Shown here piece by piece: positions 11,564 to 18,624 of a stretch of DNA of 27,133 nucleotides. The notes below the pieces were generated by a model. That model ran no database searches, was not told the DNA's origin, and saw nothing but the letters and a program-made list of their open reading frames with translations. A program made the position numbers and the translations under genes. The stretch's first letter is position 1. Each line of letters begins with the position of its first letter. The DNA is from a virus. Location of the stretch: positions 1 to 27,133 of IMG/VR virus record IMGVR_UViG_3300045918_000213; one strand, written 5' to 3'.

Positions 11564-13795
11564 ATGCTCAACGCAAGCCCGGTGTCACCCACTCCAGCGG
11601 AGTCAGAAGAGGCCCGACGCCAAGGCGCGAAGGATCTCTCTGACGAGCTGTACATCGTCACGTCACAGTGGCACGGGTACACCCGCGCCCGCGACAACGG
11701 GCACCTGAACTACATCCGCGACGCGAAGCTGTACGACAAGTACTACTACGGCGACCAGTGGGCCGACGACGTCCTGTCGGAGCTAAAGGCGTCGCGGCGC
11801 CCGGCGCAGACCGTCAACATGATCCTGTCGACCGTCAACGCGGTCACCGGTGAGTACCTCGCCACGCGCCAGGACATCGACGTCAAGCCGGTCGACAAGG
11901 ACGCGGACGAGAGCACGGCCGGCGCGCTGTCGAAGGTGATCCACCAGATCCTGCACGACTCCCACTCGAAGTATGTGGAGAAGCAGGTGTTCATGGATGG
12001 CGTCATCCAGGACCGCGGATACTTCGATATCCGCATGAACTACGAGGACAACGTCTTCGGCGACATCCGCGAGAATGCGCTGGACCCGATCGACGTGCTG
12101 CTCGACCCGGGTGGTCGGGACTACGACCCGAAGACATGGGCCGAGATCTACACCACGCGGTGGATGACGCCGGACCAGATCGAGGAGATGTACGGGAAGG
12201 AGCTGGCCGACAAGATCCGCTTCGTCGATCCGGGCATCAGCTTCGGCCTCGACTCCATCGAGTTTGACCCGTCGACGTTCAGCGGTCGCGACGCGTTCTA
12301 CACCGCCGGACCGATCGGCTTCCAGTACCGCGAGGACTGGAAGCAAGTGCGGCGGGTGCGCGTCATCGAGCGCCAGTGGTACAAGATGTCGCAGCGATCG
12401 TTCTTCCTTGACATCGCGACTGGCGATACGTCGCCGGTGCCGGACGGCTGGGACAATACCCGCGTCCAGCGCGTCATCGACGCGATGGCGAAGGAAGGGC
12501 AGGAGATGGAGATCATCAAGCGCAACGTGCGACGCGTGCGCTGGACGGTCTCGTGCGACAAGTTCCTCGTGTTCGACAAGTGGTCGCCGTACAACCGCTT
12601 CACGATCATCCCGTTCTTCCCGTACTACCGCCGCGGCAAGCCGTTCGGCATCGTGCGCAATCTCATTTCGCTGCAGGACATCCTGAACAAGGTCTCGTCG
12701 CAGGAGATCCACGTCGTCAACACGACGGCAAACAGCGGCTGGCTGGTCCAGACCGGCGCACTGAAGAACATGACAGTGCAGCAGCTCGAACAGGTCGGCG
12801 CCAAGACCGGCCTCGTGATCGAGTACAACAAGAGCTTCGAGGCGCCGGCGAAGATCCAGCCGAACTCGGTACCGCAGGGTCTCGAGCAGATCAGCCACAA
12901 GGCGATGGTTTACTTCCGCGAGGTCAGCGGCGTCAGCGACGCCATGCTCGGCCAGCCGGGCCGAGAGATCAGCGGCCGGGCGCTGGAGTCGAAACAGCAG
13001 CGCGGGCTTCTGCAGCTCGATCTCGTCTTCGACAACCTCGCGTACACACGCCAGTTGCGCGGCGAGTTCATGCTGGAGTTGATCCAGACGTTCTATAAGG
13101 ACCCACGCATCATCAAGATCCTCGCGCACGACGTCGAGGAAGGCGAGCAGCAGAAGGAAATTCTGCTCAACGCTCAGGTCGCCGCCGACGAGATCGTGAA
13201 CGACGTGACGTGCGGGAAGTACGACGTCGTCATTACCAGCCGCACATCGAAGGACACCGAGCAGGACTCGATCTTTGCCCAGCTCATTCAGCTGCGCGAA
13301 GTCGGCGTCAAGGTGCCGGACTTCACCCTCATCGAGAACTCGAACCTGGAGAACCGCAAGGAAGTCGCGGACTGGGTACGGAAGCTCGAAGGCGCGGCCG
13401 CGCCGACGCCGGAAGAGATCCAAGCCGCGCAGCAGGCGCAGGAGATGGAGTTGCAGATGCAACTCGCCGCGATCGACGAAAAGCGCGCCAAGGCGCAGAT
13501 GCTCATGGCGAACGCGCAGTACTTCATGGCGCAGGCCCAGGCGCTGCCGGGCCAACAGCAGGCAGAGATGATGAAGATCGGCATGGAGATGCGGACGCGC
13601 GTCGAAGAGATGCAGCAGGAGATGGAGACATCGCGGCGCGAACTCCTTACTCGACTCACCATCGCCCAGAAAAAGAGCCAGACGGAGACGTACACCGCCG
13701 GGCTGCAGACGATTGCCAAGAGATTCGAGACCGAGGCCAAGGAGCGCATCGCGAACACGCGCTCCGAGTCCCGGATTACATCGAAGAGAGTCTAG
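11564..13795 (+). CDS. P22-like portal protein
   Basis: 743 residues, close to the 725 of P22 gp1. After a disordered N-terminus, YIRDAKLYDKYYYGDQWADD and RPAQTVNMILSTVNAVTGEY (about residues 46-100) are typical of the P22-type portal family. The middle carries the LDPGGRDYDPKTWAEIY region, and the GVSDAMLGQPGREISGRAL segment near residue 460 is also conserved in this family. From about residue 610 the protein becomes a long helix rich in Q, E, M and A, equivalent to the P22 portal barrel that reaches into the capsid. The portal forms a dodecamer at one vertex, docks TerL during packaging and later holds the tail adaptor. It lies between terL and the scaffold, as expected. Confidence 0.93.
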   Translation: MLNASPVSPTPAESEEARRQGAKDLSDELYIVTSQWHGYTRARDNGHLNYIRDAKLYDKYYYGDQWADDVLSELKASRRPAQTVNMILSTVNAVTGEYLATRQDIDVKPVDKDADESTAGALSKVIHQILHDSHSKYVEKQVFMDGVIQDRGYFDIRMNYEDNVFGDIRENALDPIDVLLDPGGRDYDPKTWAEIYTTRWMTPDQIEEMYGKELADKIRFVDPGISFGLDSIEFDPSTFSGRDAFYTAGPIGFQYREDWKQVRRVRVIERQWYKMSQRSFFLDIATGDTSPVPDGWDNTRVQRVIDAMAKEGQEMEIIKRNVRRVRWTVSCDKFLVFDKWSPYNRFTIIPFFPYYRRGKPFGIVRNLISLQDILNKVSSQEIHVVNTTANSGWLVQTGALKNMTVQQLEQVGAKTGLVIEYNKSFEAPAKIQPNSVPQGLEQISHKAMVYFREVSGVSDAMLGQPGREISGRALESKQQRGLLQLDLVFDNLAYTRQLRGEFMLELIQTFYKDPRIIKILAHDVEEGEQQKEILLNAQVAADEIVNDVTCGKYDVVITSRTSKDTEQDSIFAQLIQLREVGVKVPDFTLIENSNLENRKEVADWVRKLEGAAAPTPEEIQAAQQAQEMELQMQLAAIDEKRAKAQMLMANAQYFMAQAQALPGQQQAEMMKIGMEMRTRVEEMQQEMETSRRELLTRLTIAQKKSQTETYTAGLQTIAKRFETEAKERIANTRSESRITSKRV

Positions 13796-13817
13796 AACCA
13801 CCAGCGAGGATTAGACG

Positions 13818-14927
13818 ATGCCAGACGCAGCACCGCCGGCCGCACCGCCGGCCCCGACCGATATTCAGATCCAGGACCCGGTCAGCGGCCAGAAGGTCTC
13901 GGCCTTCCTCGGCAGCGACTTCAGTGACCAGGATGTGTCCACCGCGTCGCCCGAAGATCGCGGCGACGTGTTCGAGCCGCAGCCGGATGAACCGTCCAAC
14001 GTCGTCGTGCGCGAGCGCAACGATAAGGGCCAGTTCGTAAAGCCTGACGAAAAGCCGGCCGACCCGCCCGCGGATCCTCCGGCCGACCCGCCCGCGGATC
14101 CTCCGGCCGACCCGCCGGCCGACCCGGTCGTGCCGCCCGCGGATCCTCCGGCCGACCTGCCGGCCAAGGGGAAGGACAACCCGATGATCCCCCGCGCGCG
14201 TCTCAATCAGGAGATTGAGAAGCGGCGGAAGCTGGAAGCTGAATTGGCCGCGCTCAAGGCGACCCCGCCTGCGCCGGCCGACCCGGCCGCGCCAGCTCCA
14301 GCCCCGGTGTACGACTTCGGAGCCAAGGAATCGGAGTACATCCAGCTCCTGACCGAAGGCGCGCTCGATAAGGCGGCCGCCCTGCGGACCGAGATCACGG
14401 CCGAGACGATCAAGCAGATCACTGAGACCGTCGGCAAGCAGGCCGAGGAGCGGGCGGTCCAGCGCGTCGAGGCGAATTCCGAGAACGCGCAGATAGAATC
14501 GATCGCCAACGACTACGCGGCGAAGTACCCCCAGCTCGACACCAACAACGAAGAGGGGTTCGATCAGTCGCTCGTCGACGAGATCAAGGTGTTCTACGCC
14601 GGGTACACCACGCAGTACGGCCGCATCCAAGCTTTCCAGAAGGCGTGCGAGGCGGCGATCAAGCTGCGCGGACTGGAGATGGGCGGCACGACCGCGGATC
14701 CGCCGGCCCCGCCGGCCCCGCTACCGAAGCCAAGCGGTACGGCGAAAGCCGTGCGGGACGCGGCGGCCGCGGCGCGCAGCCAGCCTCCAGTACTGTCAAG
14801 GAACGGCACTGGCGACAACGCGGCTGCTGGCGGGTACGCGAATATCGACGTGCAGAACCTGACTGCCGCCGAGATGGACGCACTCCCTTCCGAGATCCTT
14901 GCGCGACTGCGCGGCGACTACATGTAG
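13818..14927 (+). CDS. Head scaffolding protein
   Basis: 369 residues, placed between portal and major capsid as scaffolds are. The N-terminal third is disordered and acidic, then comes a tandem (A)DPP repeat (about residues 79-115). Next is a helical region (ARLNQEIEKRRKLEAELAAL, about 132-152; EITAETIKQITETVGKQAEE, about 190-210) of the coiled-coil type usual in scaffolds. The C-terminus is Ala/Pro-rich and ends with a helix-turn (NLTAAEMDALPSEILARLRG) that could bind the capsid. Shine-Dalgarno GAGGA lies about eight bases upstream. It should guide prohead assembly and leave afterwards. Assignment is from position and composition. Confidence 0.8.
   Translation: MPDAAPPAAPPAPTDIQIQDPVSGQKVSAFLGSDFSDQDVSTASPEDRGDVFEPQPDEPSNVVVRERNDKGQFVKPDEKPADPPADPPADPPADPPADPPADPVVPPADPPADLPAKGKDNPMIPRARLNQEIEKRRKLEAELAALKATPPAPADPAAPAPAPVYDFGAKESEYIQLLTEGALDKAAALRTEITAETIKQITETVGKQAEERAVQRVEANSENAQIESIANDYAAKYPQLDTNNEEGFDQSLVDEIKVFYAGYTTQYGRIQAFQKACEAAIKLRGLEMGGTTADPPAPPAPLPKPSGTAKAVRDAAAAARSQPPVLSRNGTGDNAAAGGYANIDVQNLTAAEMDALPSEILARLRGDYM
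14057..14165 (+). repeat. 24-bp tandem repeat encoding ADPP units
   Basis: Two perfect adjacent 24-bp units (14057-14080, 14081-14104), each beginning GGCCGACCCGCC and containing GCGGATCCTCC, are followed by degenerate partial units to 14165. They encode repeating Pro-Ala-Asp-Pro, an extended acidic linker in the scaffold. Copy number is likely to vary between relatives by slippage or recombination. Confidence 0.85.
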
Positions 14928-14935
14928 TCGCGTCG

Positions 14936-14963
14936 CCCGTGCGGAGCACACACTCCGCACGGG
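14936..14963 (+). terminator. Perfect 11-bp hairpin after the scaffold gene
   Basis: CCCGTGCGGAG and its exact complement enclose a CACACA loop nine bases after the scaffold stop. No T-run follows, so it may be a weak or factor-dependent terminator, or an RNA-processing or mRNA-stabilising structure separating scaffold from capsid message. Confidence 0.5.
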
Positions 14964-14982
14964 CTGCAGCCCCGCGCTGAAT

Positions 14983-15082
14983 CTGCGTTAATCACGCACA
15001 GCACTTGATCTCGCTGCGTTAAGTCGAGATCAGCCGGCCCACTTCACGGGCACATCGCCAGTTCGACTGCGTTAAGCCGAAC
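14983..15082 (+). promoter_or_regulatory. Capsid-gene leader with three CTGCGTTAA elements
   Basis: CTGCGTTAA occurs at 14983-14991, 15014-15022 and 15067-15075. Copy 2 is the loop of a perfect 8-bp hairpin (TGATCTCG 15006-15013 / CGAGATCA 15025-15032). Copy 3 is the loop of GTTCG/CGAAC (15061-15065 / 15078-15082). Copy 1 instead pairs TGCGT with ACGCA (14984-14998). Stems differ while the loop word is kept, which points to a selected RNA or DNA element controlling the capsid gene. Function is unknown. Confidence 0.6.
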
Positions 15083-15119
15083 GATAGCCCTCGCTCTCAT
15101 CGGATTCTTAACCCTACAC

Positions 15120-15139
15120 GCCCCCGGAAGGGGCAGGAG
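15120..15139 (+). promoter_or_regulatory. Hairpin abutting the capsid Shine-Dalgarno
   Basis: GCCCC-CGGAA-GGGGC (15120-15134) is directly followed by AGGAG (15135-15139), seven bases before the GTG start of the capsid gene. The stem does not cover the Shine-Dalgarno; it may keep it exposed and support high translation. Confidence 0.55.
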
Positions 15140-15146
15140 TTGAACT

Positions 15147-16265
15147 GTGTCGATTACGAATTTCAGTCTCCTCACGTCGAACCAGAAGACCCTCTGGGCG
15201 CGCGACATGTGGAAGATGGCTCGCAACCTGAGCTTCATCAACAAGTTTGCGGGCACTGGCCCGAACGCATGCGTGCAGCGCGTGACCGAGCTGCGCAAGG
15301 ACGAGAAGGGCACCCGTGCGGTGATCACCCTGATCGCGGACCTGCTGGGTGACGGTGTCGCTGGCGACACGGCCCTGGAAGGCAACGAAGAGGCCGTCAA
15401 GTCGTACGAGCAGACGATCCGCGTGGATCAGCTCCGTCACGCGAACCGGCATCAGGGTCGCCTCGCCGAGCAGAAGTCGGTCGTCAACTTCCGCACCGAG
15501 TCGCGCGATGTTCTCGCGTACTGGCTGTCGGACCGTATCGACCAGATGGCGTTCCTGACGCTGGCCGGCATCACGTTCGACAAGAAGACGAATCTCGCCG
15601 CGCGCACCGGCTCCGCCCTGACTTCGCTGGAGTTCGCGGCTGATGTCACGGCCCCGTCGACGAACCGCTACCTGCGGTGGTCGGCCTCGGGTTCGGGCTC
15701 GCTGCTCGCGGGCGACACGACCTCGGTCGCGGCCTCGGATACGCTGTCGTACGGCGCCCTCGTCCGCATCAAGGCGTACGCGAAGACGCAGTACCTCCGC
15801 GGCATCCGCGGTGCTGGTGGTGACGAGTTCTACCACCTGTTCGTGACCCCGCAGGGCATGAGCCGCCTCAAGCTCGATCCGGACTTCCTGGCGAACGCTC
15901 GCTGGGCGCAGGCCGGCAAGGGCGATGCGTCGATCACGCAGGCGGGCACGGGCTCCAGCGTGATGGTCGATGGCATCATGATCCACGAGTACCGCCACGT
16001 TCCTAACACGCTGGGCCTCGCCAGCGCGTCGAAGTGGGGCGCGGGCGGTCTGGTCGACGGTCAGGCGGCGCTGTTCTGCGGCGCGCAGGCCCTCGCGATG
16101 GCTGACATCGGCGACGCCGAGTGGGTCGAGAAGCTCTTCGACTACGAGAACTCGCCGGGCATCAGCACGGGCAAGATCTTCGGGTTCCTCAAGCCGAAGT
16201 TCACGTCCATCTACACGGGTACCACCGAAGACTTCGGTGTCATCCGCCTCGACACGGCCATCTAA
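15147..16265 (+). CDS. Major capsid protein, N4-gp56 family
   Basis: 372 residues starting with GTG (Shine-Dalgarno AGGAG, seven bases). The segments VTELRKDEKGTRAVITLIAD (residues about 46-65) and TALEGNEEAVKSYEQ followed by RVDQLRHANRHQGRLAEQKS are characteristic of the N4-gp56/DUF4043 capsid family, as is AYWLSDRIDQMAFLTLAGI near residue 124. The C-terminal half (YHLFVTPQGMSRLK, MIHEYRHVPN) fits the HK97-like fold of this group. It builds the icosahedral shell around the scaffold. This capsid type next to a P22-type portal is a mosaic arrangement. The unusually structured leader suggests special control of its expression. Confidence 0.92.
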   Translation: MSITNFSLLTSNQKTLWARDMWKMARNLSFINKFAGTGPNACVQRVTELRKDEKGTRAVITLIADLLGDGVAGDTALEGNEEAVKSYEQTIRVDQLRHANRHQGRLAEQKSVVNFRTESRDVLAYWLSDRIDQMAFLTLAGITFDKKTNLAARTGSALTSLEFAADVTAPSTNRYLRWSASGSGSLLAGDTTSVAASDTLSYGALVRIKAYAKTQYLRGIRGAGGDEFYHLFVTPQGMSRLKLDPDFLANARWAQAGKGDASITQAGTGSSVMVDGIMIHEYRHVPNTLGLASASKWGAGGLVDGQAALFCGAQALAMADIGDAEWVEKLFDYENSPGISTGKIFGFLKPKFTSIYTGTTEDFGVIRLDTAI

Positions 16266-16277
16266 GGAGTACTGAGC

Positions 16278-16688
16278 ATGGCGATCACGATTGATTATGG
16301 TCGGCAGTGGGCGCTCGAAGCGACCGTGTCGTTTGCTTTCGGCGACCTGACGTCAGGCGCTGCGACGGATGCCGTCAAGCTGCCGCCGGGTGCGGTGGTT
16401 CACGGCGGCCGCGTGTACACGGACACGGCGTGGAACTCGGGCACCAGCGACACCCTGTCGGTCGGTGACTCGGTCTCGGCGACCCGGTACATCAACGCCT
16501 CGGCTACCGCGCTGCGGACCGCGGCGCTGAACACCGAGTTCGCGTCGACGGCGAACGGCTTCAAGTACGCCGCGGGCGGCACCATTCAGGTGACCATCAC
16601 TCGCGTCGGTACGGCAGCCACGGCAGGTGCGGCCCGCATGTACGTCCGGTACACGAACGACACCCGCGCGAACGAAGTCCAGCAGTAG
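16278..16688 (+). CDS. Probable capsid decoration / small virion protein
   Basis: 136 residues starting MAITIDYGRQW, with the capsid stop codon forming part of its Shine-Dalgarno (TAAGGAG). Composition is rich in A, T, G, S and V with alternating beta-strand patterns (GAVVHGGRVYTDTAWNSG, TIQVTITRVGTAATAGAARM), typical of compact beta-rich decoration or cement proteins. It is followed by a strong terminator, so it should be expressed together with the capsid at high level. No diagnostic motif; the role is inferred from fold pattern and neighbours. Confidence 0.65.
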   Translation: MAITIDYGRQWALEATVSFAFGDLTSGAATDAVKLPPGAVVHGGRVYTDTAWNSGTSDTLSVGDSVSATRYINASATALRTAALNTEFASTANGFKYAAGGTIQVTITRVGTAATAGAARMYVRYTNDTRANEVQQ

Positions 16689-16696
16689 AGCGACTG

Positions 16697-16777
16697 ACCC
16701 CGTAAGGCCGGGGTGTGGTTTCTTGCCGGTGGTAGGCCTTCGTCGGGGGAGTGATCCCCCGACGCTTTTGCCACCGG
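16697..16777 (+). terminator. Tandem terminator after the capsid module
   Basis: The first hairpin is ACCCCG/CGGGGT (16697-16702 / 16709-16714) followed by GTGGTTTCTT. The second is a perfect 9-bp CGTCGGGGG/CCCCCGACG stem (16741-16764, AGTGAT loop) followed by CTTTT, enclosed by an outer CCGGTGG/CCACCGG pair (16726-16732 / 16771-16777). It should cut transcription after the capsid and decoration genes and lower that of the tail genes. Confidence 0.85.
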
Positions 16778-16798
16778 TGCCCCCAACAAGGAAGAGAC

Positions 16799-17239
16799 AT
16801 GGCCTTCATTACCGCCCGCAAAGACCTCTACGTCATTACGAAGATGGGTCACTCGTTCCGCGTGACCGCGAAGACCCCTAAGGAAGTTCCTGACATCGTC
16901 CTCGACGCCGCGCTCGAAGCGGGTTGCGTCGAGTGCGACGCCGTCGGCAACCTGATTCTGCGCGATGACGTGCAGGAGACGGAGACCGCGGCGGCACCGC
17001 TGGAGCCGAACGAAGCGCTGCTGGCCGAGGTCCCGGTGCTGAGCGCCGAGGATCGCCAGGACGAAGAGAAGCGCCGCGACGCCGTCGTAGCCGCGATCAA
17101 GTACCTGCTCGAGGTCGGCGACCCGAAGGACTTCCGCAAGGACAACACCCCGAAGGCGGCCTCGCTCGCGCGAGTGCTCGGCTTCGATGTGACTGTCTCC
17201 GAACTCCTGCAGGCGTTCACGATCGTCCAGAAGGAGTAG
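16799..17239 (+). CDS. Virion-operon protein (146 aa), unknown
   Basis: The start MAFITARKDLYVIT is preceded by AAGGAAGAG about four bases away. An N-terminal beta-like part (DLYVITKMGHSFRVTAKTP) precedes a helical acidic linker (QETETAAAPLEPNEALLAEV). The C-terminal part (YLLEVGDPKDFRKDN, then TPKAASLARVLGF) resembles the short repeat DFRxDGxPKxxxLxxxLGF common in small phage head proteins found between capsid and adaptor genes. A head-completion or accessory role is likely by position; no biochemical role can be read off. Confidence 0.65.
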   Translation: MAFITARKDLYVITKMGHSFRVTAKTPKEVPDIVLDAALEAGCVECDAVGNLILRDDVQETETAAAPLEPNEALLAEVPVLSAEDRQDEEKRRDAVVAAIKYLLEVGDPKDFRKDNTPKAASLARVLGFDVTVSELLQAFTIVQKE

Positions 17240-17242
17240 TCC

Positions 17243-17926
17243 GTGGCTGTCCCTGCATCTGCACTGATCAGCACGATCCGTGATCAGCTGCAGGACACCG
17301 ACGCCGGTGCGTACCGCTGGAGCGACGCAACGCTCCTGCGGTACCTCAGCGAAGGCGAGCGCGAAGTCGTGAGCTGGCGTGCGGACGCCAACACGATCGA
17401 GGCGCTCCACGTCGTCTCCAACACAAACCCGCGCCGCGCCTGCCCGGCCGACAGCATCTCGCTCGTCACGGTCGTGTGCAACGCGACGTCCGATAACAGT
17501 CGCGGCGGCGCCATCCGGCGCATCCTGGCCGACATCCTCGACGCGGTAGACCCGAAGTGGCGCAGCGCCACGGCGCCGACCAGCCGAGACGCAGACGCGT
17601 TCTATGACGGGTACGTCCACGACCCCCGCGAGCCGAACGTGTTCTGGCTCTACCCGCGCCCTCAGTCCGGACAGAACGTGTACCTGACGTACGTGCAGCA
17701 GCCGGCGCAGCTGACGCTCACATCGTCGGATATGAACATCAACCAGCAGTACCACGTTGCCGTAACCGAGTGGGCACTGTTCCGCGCTCTCTCTAGCGAG
17801 GGCCGATACTCGCAGCCGGCGATCGGGAAGCAGCATTTCGAGTTGTTTGCCAGCACGCTGAAGCTGAACCAGCAGGAGTACCGCACGCTAGTGCGCCGCT
17901 CCGCTGACGTGGAGAAAGGCCCGTGA
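17243..17926 (+). CDS. Head-tail adaptor candidate (227 aa)
   Basis: GTG start with AAGGAG five to six bases upstream. The N-terminus (SALISTIRDQLQDTDAGAYR, WSDATLLRYLSEGEREVV) is typical of phage adaptor proteins (DUF6682-like), where the first helices bind under the portal. The central YDGYVHDPREPNVFWLYPRP and the NINQQYHVAVTEWALFRAL helix are also usual there. It probably forms the ring that joins portal and tail. Family naming is from memory of the pattern, not from a search. The following gene overlaps its stop by GTGA. Confidence 0.75.
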   Translation: MAVPASALISTIRDQLQDTDAGAYRWSDATLLRYLSEGEREVVSWRADANTIEALHVVSNTNPRRACPADSISLVTVVCNATSDNSRGGAIRRILADILDAVDPKWRSATAPTSRDADAFYDGYVHDPREPNVFWLYPRPQSGQNVYLTYVQQPAQLTLTSSDMNINQQYHVAVTEWALFRALSSEGRYSQPAIGKQHFELFASTLKLNQQEYRTLVRRSADVEKGP

Positions 17927-18621
17927 CCGATATCAGCATCTTCCGTCCTGAGCTGAAGCTCGCGGCCGCCGGCCTGCCCGAAGTCATCTGCGACCGTATC
18001 GCGTGGCGCACGCTCAACGACTGGTTCCAGAGTACCGAGGCATGGAAGGTCGAGCTGACCGATCCAATGGACTACGACCCGTCCGTGACGACGTACGACC
18101 CGTCGCTGTTGCTGCCCACGGGCGCAGCAGCTGCGCGCGTCGTATCGGTGCGGTGGCGGCCGGACTCGACGAATTCGATCAACTCATACGGCCAGTGGTC
18201 GCCAGGGTCGAACAACAAGAAACTGCGCTTCTTCACCCGCGAGGCGCTCGACGCGAAGTGGCCGGGCTGGGAGACGGACGTTGACCTCCGACCGTGGCGC
18301 TATACGTCGGAGACCTCCGGCACCGCGCGCTTGCACCCAGCCGCCCTGCAGTATGTCCCGTCTGCCGTCGAGATGACGGTGGCTTGCACCATTGCCGCAG
18401 GTTTCACAACGTTCCCGGATTGGATGTACCAGAACTTCGTCGAGCAGCTGCTGCCAGGTATGTACGCGCGCCTGTACCTCATGCCGAAGAAGGACTGGTC
18501 CGACCTCAAGCTCGGCGCCGCGTACAAGGCGGAGTTCGAGGCCAGCATGCGCTCCGTCAAGAGCGAAGCCGAGTCGGACTACGGGCGGCCGACGCTCGAA
18601 GTATCGTACGGCGGGTTGTAA
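17923..18621 (+). CDS. Tail/connector structural protein (232 aa)
   Basis: GTG start overlapping the previous TGA (GTGA), so translation is coupled. The start reads MTDISIFRPELKLAAAGLPE. DPSVTTYDPSLLLPTGAAAA and the long aromatic, mixed beta stretch to about residue 160 are followed by helices (FVEQLLPGMYARLYLMPKKD, KAEFEASMRSVKSEAESDYG). This resembles connector proteins encoded between an adaptor and a tail nozzle in podoviruses, analogous in place to T7 gp11. The exact role is inferred from order only. Confidence 0.65.
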   Translation: MTDISIFRPELKLAAAGLPEVICDRIAWRTLNDWFQSTEAWKVELTDPMDYDPSVTTYDPSLLLPTGAAAARVVSVRWRPDSTNSINSYGQWSPGSNNKKLRFFTREALDAKWPGWETDVDLRPWRYTSETSGTARLHPAALQYVPSAVEMTVACTIAAGFTTFPDWMYQNFVEQLLPGMYARLYLMPKKDWSDLKLGAAYKAEFEASMRSVKSEAESDYGRPTLEVSYGGL

Positions 18622-18624
18622 CCC

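Noticed and set aside
11783-13801. 672-residue antisense frame opposite the portal gene
   Set aside because: Rich in R, L, D, V and H, with no domain, and exactly opposite a recognised portal gene; a shadow of GC-rich codon bias.
16586-17836. 416-residue antisense frame over the adaptor region
   Set aside because: Crosses the double terminator and two plus-strand genes with good ribosome-binding sites; composition is that of a shadow.
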